Assembly (NCBI GenBank): GCA_028687425.1
Contig: JAQUAD010000003.1
Coordinates: forward strand, 1 to 33,944
DNA length: 33,944 nucleotides
Direction of reading: 5' to 3'
DNA from: Sideroxydans sp.
GTDB lineage: Bacteria; Pseudomonadota; Gammaproteobacteria; Burkholderiales; Gallionellaceae
The notes under the pieces are model-generated. The model did not search any database. It was not told the origin of the DNA and was given only the letters and a program-made list of their open reading frames with translations. Within the stretch, counting starts at the first letter, position 1. Each line of letters starts with the position of its first letter. The position numbers and the translations under genes were made by a program. This document shows, one piece after another, positions 1-6,971 of the stretch.

Positions 1-198
1 CGACGGCTTTCTTCGCTACCGGCTTCTTGGCGGCGACGGCTTTCTTCGCTACCGGCTTCTTGGCGGCGACGGCTTTCTTCGCTACCGGCTTCTTGGCGGC
101 GACGGCTTTCTTCGCTACCGGCTTCTTAGCAGCGACGGCTTTCTTCGCTACCGGCTTCTTGGCGGCGACGGCTTTCTTCGCTACCGGCTTCTTTGCTG
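1..198. repeat. Six-copy 33-bp tandem repeat inside the histone-like gene
   Basis: Copies begin at 1, 34, 67, 100, 133 and 166. The first three and the fifth are identical; the fourth differs at two bases (129, 132) and the sixth only in its last few bases. Each 33-bp unit encodes 11 residues, so copy-number change keeps the frame. Identical third positions mean recent expansion or gene conversion rather than just amino-acid selection. The array may continue left of the window. Confidence 0.97.
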
Positions 199-226
199 CT
201 GGTTTGGCTTTCTTTGCTGCTACCAT
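1..226 (-). CDS. Histone H1-like Ala/Lys/Pro-rich protein, C-terminus outside window
   Basis: Minus-strand gene starting with ATG at 226 and running off the left edge, so only the first 75 codons are visible. A strong ribosome site AAGGAGGT (231-238) sits 4 nt before the start. After MVAAKKAKP the protein is a tandem array of the 11-residue unit AAKKPVAKKAV, almost pure Ala, Lys, Pro and Val. Such lysine-rich repeats are typical of bacterial proteins resembling the C-terminal tail of eukaryotic histone H1 (as in Bordetella BpH1 or Pseudomonas AlgP), which bind DNA non-specifically and help compact the nucleoid. No globular domain is visible, but the remainder is unseen. The opposite strand also carries a long open frame; it is a repeat shadow. 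Identity by composition is fairly secure, the exact role is inference. Confidence 0.85.
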   Translation of the reverse strand, partial: MVAAKKAKPAAKKPVAKKAVAAKKPVAKKAVAAKKPVAKKAVAAKKPVAKKAVAAKKPVAKKAVAAKKPVAKKAV

Positions 227-727
227 TTCAACCTCCTTGAGATATGAAAGTTAATAAGAACAACACTTACTACTCCTCCAGCATGCTGCAAAGCAGCAAT
301 ACCAAAGCCCTTGCGGCGCAAATCATAGGCGCCATCGATCCGATACCATGTCTATGCATTTCCAGTTTTCGCCTCAATACGGAAAAATGAATGCACTGCA
401 TCACGGGCAGACACCGCTGCCGATCGAAAATTTTGTTCTGTGAATTTAGAGGGAGAAGTGCCCCCGAGAAAGATCTCGTTTTTCAATTGCGCATTCAGCG
501 CAAAGGGTAAAGCCGGAAATGTAGCTGTTTCCTGAATATCGAGTTCGCGCAAGCGAAGCCCCCTTTTTTATATCCGCCACAACTATAAGTTGTAGTTTTC
601 GTGGATTTTTTTCACTACATCTTGCGGTTGCAACTTTATCCGAAATATGTTTGATGTCAATAAGCAATCGTTGTTTTTTTAACTTTCTTTGCACATCGCA
701 CATTCAGTTTTTCAAATCGTGTCCACC
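227..727. other. AT-rich intergenic region upstream of the histone-like gene
   Basis: About 500 bases with no convincing gene, clearly more AT-rich than the surrounding coding DNA. It should hold the promoter of the histone-like gene (minus strand), but I could not find a convincing -35/-10 pair. Two small inverted repeats are visible: 284-298 (6-bp stem TGCTGC/GCAGCA) and 579-593 (6-bp stem ACAACT/AGTTGT, 3-nt loop). Short open frames here lack a normal start or recognisable protein features. Confidence 0.6.
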
Positions 728-763
728 AAAAAAATTTCGCTCCATACAGGAGCGAAATTTTTT
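728..763 (-). terminator. Rho-independent terminator of nrdB
   Basis: A perfect 12-bp stem (732-743 with 749-760) with a 5-nt loop, extendable by three A-T pairs. Read on the minus strand it is followed by a run of Ts (complement of 728-731). It lies about 20 bp past the nrdB stop. The flanking A and T runs would let it work in either direction. Confidence 0.85.
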
Positions 764-783
764 ACATCACATGCAGCCCAGCA

Positions 784-1923
784 TCAATCCCAGGAAAGTG
801 CTCCGCCGGTCTGATATTCGGTTACGCGTGTTTCAAAGAAGTTCTTCTCTTTCTTCAAATCGATCATCTCCGCCATCCAGGGGAATGGGTTGGTTGCGCC
901 CGGATACAGCATATCCAGACCGATCTGCTGGCAACGACGATTGGCAATGAAACGCAGGTATTCCTTGAACATGCCGGCATTGAGCCCCAGCACCCCGCGC
1001 GGCATGGTATCTTCGGCGTAGCGATATTCCAGCTCCACCGCCTTGGTAAAGTGACCTTTCAGGCGTTCCTTGAATTCCGGCGTCCACAGATGCGGATTCT
1101 CCAGCTTGATCTGATTGGCCATGTCCACACCAAAATTCAGGTGGAGCGATTCGTCGCGCATGATGTACTGGAACTGCTCGGCAGCTCCGGTCATCTTGTT
1201 CTGGCGTCCCAGCGCCAGCACCTGTACGAAACCAACATAGAAGAACAAGCCTTCCATGATGCAGGCAAAGACGATCAGGGATTCCAGCAGCTTCTGGTCG
1301 TTCTCGGGCGTACCGGTCTTGAATTCAGGATTGGTCAGCGTATCGATGAACGGCAACAGGAACTCATCCTTGTCGCGGATGCTGGCCACCTCGTGATACA
1401 TGTTGAACACTTCGCCCTCGTCCATGCCGAGGCTTTCCACGATGTACTGGTAGGCATGGGTATGGATCGCCTCGTCATATGCCTGGCGCAGCAGGTACTG
1501 GCGGCATTCCGGTGCGGTGATGTGGCGATAGGTGCCCAGCACGATATTGTTCGCCGCCAGGCTGTCGGCCGTAGAGAAAAAGCCCAGATTACGCATGACC
1601 AGGCGACGCTCGTCTACAGTCAGACCGTTCGGGTTCTTCCACAGTGCGATGTCTGCCGACATGTTGATTTCCTGCGGCAGCCAGTGATTGGCGTTACCCG
1701 CATTGTATTTTTCCCATGCCCAGTTGTATTTGATCGGCACCAACTGGTTCACGTCGGCATTGCCGTTGATCAAACGCTTGTCTTCCACGCGAATGCGGCC
1801 TGTCGAGACCGAGGCAATGGTGTAGTCATGACCTGACGCGGGCGCGGCGTCAGCGGCCATTGCACCCATGCGTACAGCGGCAGGCGTCGCGGTTGGCAGC
1901 ACATCATCTTCAAAATTCAACAT
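784..1923 (-). CDS. nrdB: Ribonucleoside-diphosphate reductase, class Ia small (radical) subunit
   Basis: 379-residue NrdB, the ferritin-like subunit that holds the diiron-tyrosyl radical cofactor and works with NrdA to make deoxyribonucleotides in the cytoplasm. By alignment by eye with E. coli NrdB the metal ligands are D120, E151, H154, E224, E258 and H261, and the radical tyrosine is Y158 (motif EAIHTHAY). The C-terminus ends in TGGALSWD, the kind of flexible tail that docks on NrdA. I start at 1923 (MLNFEDD), preceded by AAAAGGAC, and not at an upstream in-frame codon at 1977 that gives 18 residues without family similarity. It follows nrdA by 99 bp on the same strand, and a terminator lies just downstream. 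The presence of the tyrosine argues for an aerobic class Ia enzyme. Confidence 0.97.
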   Translation of the reverse strand: MLNFEDDVLPTATPAAVRMGAMAADAAPASGHDYTIASVSTGRIRVEDKRLINGNADVNQLVPIKYNWAWEKYNAGNANHWLPQEINMSADIALWKNPNGLTVDERRLVMRNLGFFSTADSLAANNIVLGTYRHITAPECRQYLLRQAYDEAIHTHAYQYIVESLGMDEGEVFNMYHEVASIRDKDEFLLPFIDTLTNPEFKTGTPENDQKLLESLIVFACIMEGLFFYVGFVQVLALGRQNKMTGAAEQFQYIMRDESLHLNFGVDMANQIKLENPHLWTPEFKERLKGHFTKAVELEYRYAEDTMPRGVLGLNAGMFKEYLRFIANRRCQQIGLDMLYPGATNPFPWMAEMIDLKKEKNFFETRVTEYQTGGALSWD

Positions 1924-1980
1924 GTGTAGTCCTTTTCTTCTTGTATCCGCCTCTTGAGCGGAGGAGGTTCTATTCACAGT

Positions 1981-2001
1981 GGATCGGCATATTGCCGATC
2001 C
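1981..2001 (-). other. Stem-loop in the nrdA-nrdB spacer
   Basis: Perfect 9-bp inverted repeat (GGATCGGCA at 1981-1989 with TGCCGATCC at 1993-2001, 3-nt loop). There is no T run after it on the minus strand, so it is not a standard terminator. A second, weaker 5-bp stem lies at 1946-1962, just upstream of the nrdB ribosome site. They may tune stability or the NrdA:NrdB ratio; that is inference. Confidence 0.55.
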
Positions 2002-2022
2002 GGATTCAATTCAACACGCCTG

Positions 2023-4893
2023 TCACTGACAAGCTTCGCACTCTGGATTGTCGATCGAGCAGAACTGGGTTCCTTCGCTGGCTGGCGCTGCCAACATTTC
2101 TCCGCCACCGCCGTTCGATACCGCATTCAGCGATCCGGCGCGCGAAGTGGATTTCTCGGCAGAAGTGGCGCCCAGCGTACGCAGGTAGTAAGTCGTCTTC
2201 AAACCGCGCACCCAGGCCAGCTTGTAGGTCTCATCCAGCTTGCGACCAGAAACGCCCGCCATATAGATGTTCAGGGATTGCGCCTGATCGATCCATTTCT
2301 GACGGCGCGAAGCCGCTTCGATCAGCCATTGCGGCTCGACTTCGAATGCTGTCGCGTACAGGCTGCGCAGCTCTACAGGGATACGGTCGATCTTGGTCAA
2401 GCTACCGTCGAAGTATTTGAGGTCGGCCACCATCACTTCGTCCCACAGACCCAGCTGCTTCAGATCTGCCACCAGATGTTCATTGATGACAGTGAACTCA
2501 CCGGACAGGTTCGATTTGACGAAGATGTTCTGGTAGGTCGGTTCGATACAAGCCGAGACACCAATGATGTTGGAGATGGTCGCGGTCGGTGCGATCGCCA
2601 CACAGTTAGAGTTGCGCATACCGTATTGACGGATACGCTCACGCAGCGCATCCCAGTTCATGGTGACCGAGGTATCAACCTCGACATAGCCGCCGCGCTC
2701 TTCGCGCAACAGATTCATGCTGTCTTGCGGCAGGATGCCTTTGTCCCACAAGCTGCCGCGATATGAGGCATAGCGACCACGCTCTTCCGCCAGCTCGGTA
2801 GATGCCCAATAGGCGTAGTAGCAAACGGCTTCCATCGAACGATCGGCGAACTCTACTGCCGCTTCCGAAGAATACGGGATACGCAGGGTGTGCAGACAAT
2901 CCTGGAAACCCATAATGCCGAGACCGACCGGACGGTGTTTCAGGTTGGAATTGCGCGCCTTGGCAACAGCGTAATAGTTGATGTCGATCACGTTATCCAG
3001 CATGCGCATGGCGGTGTGCACGGTGCGCTGCAGTTTTTCATGGTCGATCTGCCCGTCCGCAGTCAGGTGCGCAGTCAGGTTCACCGAGCCGAGATTGCAC
3101 ACGGCGATCTCGTCTTCAGAGGTGTTCAGTGTGATCTCGGTACACAGGTTGGAACTATGCACAACGCCCACATGCTGCTGCGGCGAGCGGATGTTGCAGG
3201 GATCCTTGAAGGTGACCCATGGGTGACCGGTTTCGAACAGCATGGTCAGCATCTTGCGCCACAGAGACTGGGCCGCCACCTTCTTGAACAGCTTGATCTC
3301 GCCGCTGGCAGCTTTTGCCTCGTAAGCCAGATATGCCTTTTCGAATGCCGAGCCGAACTTGTCGTGCAGATCCGGGCAGGTCGACGGCGAGAACAGCGTC
3401 CACTCTCCGCCTTCCATCACGCGCTTCATGAACAGGTCGGGAATCCAGTTGGAGGTGTTCATGTCATGCGTACGACGGCGGTCGTCGCCGGTGTTCTTGC
3501 GCAGCTCGAGGAATTCTTCGATGTCGAGGTGCCAGGTTTCCAGATAGGCGCACACCGCGCCTTTGCGCTTGCCGCCCTGGTTCACTGCCACCGCGGTATC
3601 GTTCACCACCTTGAGGAAGGGCACCACGCCTTGCGACTTGCCGTTGGTTCCCTTGATGTGCGAGCCCAGCGCACGCACGTTGCTCCAGTCGTTGCCCAGA
3701 CCGCCCGCGAACTTGGACAGCAACGCGTTTTCTTTCAGGCCTTCATAGATACCGTCCAGATCGTCGGCCACCGTAGTCAGGTAGCAGGAAGACAACTGGG
3801 AGCGGCGCGTACCGGAATTGAACAAGGTCGGTGTCGAGCTCATGAAATCGAAACTGGACAGCAGGCGATAGAACTCGATGGCGCGTGCTTCGCGATCCAC
3901 TTCGTTCAAGGCGAGGCCCATTGCCACACGCATGAAGAAAGCTTGCGGCAATTCGATGCGCTTGTCTTCCACGTGCAGGAAATAACGGTCGTACAGGGTT
4001 TGCAGGCCGAGGTAGTTGAACTGCAGGTCGCGGTCCGCATCCAGTGCAGCCGCCAGACGTGCCAGATCGAATCGCCCCAGCTCCTCGTCCAGCAATTCGG
4101 CGTCGATGCCGCGCTTGATGAACTTGGGGAAATACTCGGCATAACGTGTCGCCATGTCTGCCTGCGTCACTGCCTCACCCAGAATCTCGCAGCATATATT
4201 GTTCAGCAGCAAACGGGCCGTCACAAAACTGTATGCAGGATCCTGCTCGATCAATGAGCGTGCCGACAGAATGGTGCACTTGCGCACCTCCTCCATGGCC
4301 ACGCCATCGTACAGATCCTTCAGCGTGCTCTTGAGTATCTTGGCAGCATCGACAGATGCTCCCAGGCCGGCACATGCCGCATCAATACTGGCCGACAGCG
4401 CCTGCACATCCAGCGGGCGCGTCATCCCGCCTTCGGTCACATTCAAGGACGGCGCTTCTGATGCCGTCTCGGCCTTGCTCTTGGCACGCTCCTGATTGCG
4501 GCGCTCGCGATACAACACATAGGCACGCGCGACATCATGCTCGCCCGAGCGCATCAGGGACAATTCGACCTGGTCCTGAATGTCTTCAATATGGAAAGTG
4601 CCGCCATGCGGCTGACGACGCGCCAGCGCATTCACCACGCCGCCGGTCAATTGCTCGACCATCTCGCGCACGCGCGCGGAAGCGGCACCCTGACCGCCGT
4701 TCACGGCGATAAAGGCCTTGGTCATGGCAATGGAAATCTTGGACGGCTCGAACGATACGACAGAGCCATTGCGGCGAATAATCTTGTATTGATCCAGCGT
4801 CACACCGGAAGAGCCGGCAACCGACTCGGAGTCACGAGAAGCAAACACGCTGGCGGATACGGACGGCGATGCGGTTTCAGAAGTTTGCAACAT
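2023..4893 (-). CDS. nrdA: Ribonucleoside-diphosphate reductase, class Ia large (catalytic) subunit
   Basis: 956-residue NrdA, reducing ribonucleoside diphosphates to deoxy forms with the NrdB radical. An ATP-cone occupies about residues 35-130 (YKIIRRNGSVVSFEPSKI), followed by a second, more degenerate cone-like segment at about 157-235, so this is the long form known from Pseudomonas and betaproteobacteria, about 200 residues longer than E. coli NrdA. Active-site residues by analogy with E. coli: C370 and C599 (disulfide pair), and N582, C584 (thiyl radical) and E586 in SNLCTE. The C-terminal tail ends ECEACQ, with C952 and C955 as the likely dithiol shuttle, spaced more closely than in E. 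coli. The start at 4893 has an AGGGGAG ribosome site. A promoter with two NrdR-like boxes lies upstream, and nrdB follows. Confidence 0.97.
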   Translation of the reverse strand: MLQTSETASPSVSASVFASRDSESVAGSSGVTLDQYKIIRRNGSVVSFEPSKISIAMTKAFIAVNGGQGAASARVREMVEQLTGGVVNALARRQPHGGTFHIEDIQDQVELSLMRSGEHDVARAYVLYRERRNQERAKSKAETASEAPSLNVTEGGMTRPLDVQALSASIDAACAGLGASVDAAKILKSTLKDLYDGVAMEEVRKCTILSARSLIEQDPAYSFVTARLLLNNICCEILGEAVTQADMATRYAEYFPKFIKRGIDAELLDEELGRFDLARLAAALDADRDLQFNYLGLQTLYDRYFLHVEDKRIELPQAFFMRVAMGLALNEVDREARAIEFYRLLSSFDFMSSTPTLFNSGTRRSQLSSCYLTTVADDLDGIYEGLKENALLSKFAGGLGNDWSNVRALGSHIKGTNGKSQGVVPFLKVVNDTAVAVNQGGKRKGAVCAYLETWHLDIEEFLELRKNTGDDRRRTHDMNTSNWIPDLFMKRVMEGGEWTLFSPSTCPDLHDKFGSAFEKAYLAYEAKAASGEIKLFKKVAAQSLWRKMLTMLFETGHPWVTFKDPCNIRSPQQHVGVVHSSNLCTEITLNTSEDEIAVCNLGSVNLTAHLTADGQIDHEKLQRTVHTAMRMLDNVIDINYYAVAKARNSNLKHRPVGLGIMGFQDCLHTLRIPYSSEAAVEFADRSMEAVCYYAYWASTELAEERGRYASYRGSLWDKGILPQDSMNLLREERGGYVEVDTSVTMNWDALRERIRQYGMRNSNCVAIAPTATISNIIGVSACIEPTYQNIFVKSNLSGEFTVINEHLVADLKQLGLWDEVMVADLKYFDGSLTKIDRIPVELRSLYATAFEVEPQWLIEAASRRQKWIDQAQSLNIYMAGVSGRKLDETYKLAWVRGLKTTYYLRTLGATSAEKSTSRAGSLNAVSNGGGGEMLAAPASEGTQFCSIDNPECEACQ

Positions 4894-4957
4894 GTATTCT
4901 CCCCTTTTAATTTGCAGATATCGTCCGGCATTGCACCAGAACGGTTTTACGCAGAAA

Positions 4958-4973
4958 ACACTATATCTAGTGG
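4958..4973. promoter_or_regulatory. NrdR box 1 (proximal to nrdA)
   Basis: Sixteen bases ACACTATATCTAGTGG, a close match to the palindromic NrdR consensus (acaCwAtATaTwGtgt). Located 65 bp upstream of the nrdA start and just downstream of the predicted transcription start. NrdR is the ATP/dATP-sensing repressor of ribonucleotide reductase genes in bacteria. Confidence 0.8.
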
Positions 4974-4989
4974 TCCAACCTGCGAATTG

Positions 4990-5005
4990 GGGCTAATTCT
5001 AGTAG
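4990..5005. promoter_or_regulatory. NrdR box 2 (distal), 32 bp from box 1
   Basis: GGGCTAATTCTAGTAG, sharing 10 of the 13 bases from the CTA onward with box 1. The offset is exactly 32 bp, about three helical turns, the spacing usual for paired NrdR boxes. It overlaps the predicted -10 hexamer, so binding would block RNA polymerase. Confidence 0.7.
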
Positions 5006-5023
5006 CTGAATGAATTAATGCAA
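4996..5023 (-). promoter_or_regulatory. Predicted sigma-70 promoter of nrdA-nrdB
   Basis: Minus-strand -35 TTGCAT (5018-5023) and -10 TAGAAT (4996-5001) with a 16-bp spacer, giving a start near 4989 and a leader of about 95 nt. The -10 lies inside NrdR box 2, which supports both calls. Confidence 0.6.
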
Positions 5024-5045
5024 GCGGAAATTTGGCCTATATATC

Positions 5046-5618
5046 TCAGGTATTCGCCATTTCCCGCCGTTGCGCGGTTTGGCTGTTTATAAGTGAAAAG
5101 TAATGTTCCCAATCGAAGCTCGGGCCGGGGTCTGTTTTGCGGCCCGGAGCGACATCAACATGGCCGACGATGTCAAGGATAGGATAGCGTCGCAGCAAAC
5201 GACGCGTCAGCTTGGTCAGCGCTGCATACTGCGCTTGTTCGAATGGCAAGCTGTCGCAACCTTCCAGTTCGATGCCGATTGAATAATCATTGCAACGCTC
5301 ACGCCCTCGCCACACCGACACCCCAGCGTGCCATGCACGTTTTCCGCAAGCCACAAACTGTGTGATGCTGCCGTCGCGGCCGATCAGAAAATGCGCCGAG
5401 ACACGCACTCCCTTCAGCTGCTCGTAGTAAGGATGGGTACTGCAATCCAGTGTATTGGTGAACAGTTGCCGCACGGCAGGTCCGCCGAATTCGTTCGGCG
5501 GCAAACTGATGCTATGAATGACCAGCAGGCTGACCGGCATCCGTGCCGGCCGTGCATCATGGTTTGGCGATACGACACGTCTCACTCCGCTCAGCCATCC
5601 GTTCGCATCGAACTTCAC
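5046..5618 (-). CDS. ampD: 1,6-anhydro-N-acetylmuramyl-L-alanine amidase AmpD
   Basis: 190-residue cytoplasmic zinc amidase (Amidase_2 fold) that cuts the stem peptide from 1,6-anhydro-MurNAc during cell-wall recycling; in many bacteria it also keeps AmpR-controlled beta-lactamase off. Zinc ligands by analogy with Citrobacter/E. coli AmpD are H35 (VIHSIS), H153 and D163 (GHVDVAPGRKTDPG), with K161 and E117 as the expected catalytic helpers. Length matches the family. The start is GTG at 5618, whose last base pair is shared with the TAG stop of pilR, so translation is probably coupled. It is the last gene of the PP0621-pilS-pilR-ampD cluster. No ampR or beta-lactamase gene is visible here. Confidence 0.95.
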   Translation of the reverse strand: MKFDANGWLSGVRRVVSPNHDARPARMPVSLLVIHSISLPPNEFGGPAVRQLFTNTLDCSTHPYYEQLKGVRVSAHFLIGRDGSITQFVACGKRAWHAGVSVWRGRERCNDYSIGIELEGCDSLPFEQAQYAALTKLTRRLLRRYPILDIVGHVDVAPGRKTDPGPSFDWEHYFSLINSQTAQRREMANT

Positions 5619-6961
5619 TACTGTTTATCCTTGTCGGTGATGGACAGTCTGTCCATGCGGTAGCGCAGGGCACGGAATGTCACGCCCAGGATCTTGGCGG
5701 CAGCAGTGCGATTGAAATGGGTCTGATGCAAGGCTTCCAGAATTGCCTCACGCTCCACACGATCCAGATAGTCGGTGAGCGGATACTTGCCTCCGTTCGC
5801 TGCCTGTTGCGGCTCGCTAACCATGGGCTTCAATTGCAAATCATCCGGCTGAATAAGCCCATCTACGCACAAGGCCAAAGCTCGCTCGATCACATTCTCC
5901 AACTCGCGTACGTTGCCCGGAAAGTCATATGCCGACAACACCTTCAGCGCGGCAGGCGAGAATTTCGCGGCTTGCAGCCCTCCCATCCGGGCCAGCAATT
6001 GCTGTGCAATCTGCGGGATATCCTCATGCATTTCACGCAAAGCCGGCATCCGCAGCGCAATCACGTTCAGCCGATAGTAAAGGTCCTGCCGGAAACTGCC
6101 ATCCCGTACGCATTCGGCCAGATCACGGTGCGTGGCGCTCAGGATGCGCACATCTACCGTCTCCTCCTCTGTTGCCCCTACACGACGCACCCGCTTTTCC
6201 TGAATAGCGCGCAGCAGCTTGACCTGCATCGCCAGCGGCAAATCCGCCACCTCATCCAGCAAAAGCGTGCCTTGATTGGCCGCCTGGAAGAAGCCATCCC
6301 TATCCTTGTCCGCGCCGGTGAAAGCGCCTTTGCGATAACCGAAGAACTCGCTCTCCATCAGATTCTCTGGAATCGCACCGCAGTTGACCGCGACAAAGGG
6401 CTGTCCAGCGCGCGCGCTCTGCTCCACGATCAAACGTGCCGCCATCTCCTTGCCACTACCCGACTCGCCGCTGATGTGCACCGGTGCCTGACTGCGGGCG
6501 ACACGCGCAATCAGCGCACGCACCTGCTGCATGGCCGGCGCCTCGCCCAGCAAGGGCGACAAGGATTTCTCCGTCTGTCCGGCGGAGACAGGCAACCGCA
6601 AAGCGGAAGTCACCAGAGTCCGCAATTGTTCCAGCGATACCGGCTTGGAAAGGTAATCGAAGGCGCCCGCCTTGAGTGCCGCCACTGCATTTTCCGTATT
6701 GCCGTGCGCCGTAATCACTGCGACCGGAAGATCCAGGCTACTGTCAGCGATATGACGCACCACATCCAGCCCCGTGCCGTCAGCCATACGCATATCGGTC
6801 AGGCACAGTGCGTAGCGACGTTCGGCCAAACGCGCTTTCGCTTCGGACAGTCCGCTTGCCCGGGTCACATCCAACCCCATACGCGTCAAGGCGAGCTCCA
6901 GCAATTCCAGAATATCGGGCTCATCGTCCACGATCAGTACGTTGGGTATCCCTGCTTCCAT
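5618..6961 (-). CDS. pilR: Sigma-54-dependent response regulator PilR
   Basis: 447-residue NtrC-family activator, partner of PilS, which in Pseudomonas and Neisseria-type bacteria turns on pilin transcription with RpoN. Receiver domain 6-120 with phospho-acceptor D56 and conserved K107; AAA+ domain about 138-365 with Walker A GESGSGKE (165-172), the sigma-54 contact loop GAFTGA (212-217) and Walker B GTLLLDEV (231-238); Fis-type helix-turn-helix at the C-terminus ending LGVTFRALRYRMDRL, typical of PilR. I start at 6961 (MEAGIPNVLIVDDEP), with AAAGGA 6 nt upstream; in-frame starts further up would overlap pilS. It begins 10 bp after the pilS stop. No pilA target is in this window, so the regulon is inferred from family. 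Confidence 0.92.
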   Translation of the reverse strand: MEAGIPNVLIVDDEPDILELLELALTRMGLDVTRASGLSEAKARLAERRYALCLTDMRMADGTGLDVVRHIADSSLDLPVAVITAHGNTENAVAALKAGAFDYLSKPVSLEQLRTLVTSALRLPVSAGQTEKSLSPLLGEAPAMQQVRALIARVARSQAPVHISGESGSGKEMAARLIVEQSARAGQPFVAVNCGAIPENLMESEFFGYRKGAFTGADKDRDGFFQAANQGTLLLDEVADLPLAMQVKLLRAIQEKRVRRVGATEEETVDVRILSATHRDLAECVRDGSFRQDLYYRLNVIALRMPALREMHEDIPQIAQQLLARMGGLQAAKFSPAALKVLSAYDFPGNVRELENVIERALALCVDGLIQPDDLQLKPMVSEPQQAANGGKYPLTDYLDRVEREAILEALHQTHFNRTAAAKILGVTFRALRYRMDRLSITDKDKQ

Positions 6962-6971
6962 TCCTTTTCCT

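Noticed and set aside
1-198. CRISPR-like array of 33-bp units
   Set aside because: Units are directly abutting with no unique spacers and encode an in-frame 11-residue Ala/Lys/Pro repeat.
27-254. Plus-strand open frame of repeated AATAFFATGFL
   Set aside because: It is the complement of the lysine-rich repeat gene, which has the strong ribosome site and a known protein type.
352-703. Two short minus-strand open frames in the AT-rich spacer
   Set aside because: The one at 352-552 needs a TTG start, the two overlap in different frames, and neither product shows recognisable features or low-complexity-free conservation clues.
2890-4257. 455-codon plus-strand open frame opposite nrdA
   Set aside because: Antisense shadow of a certain gene; composition is His/Gln/Val-rich without domain features.
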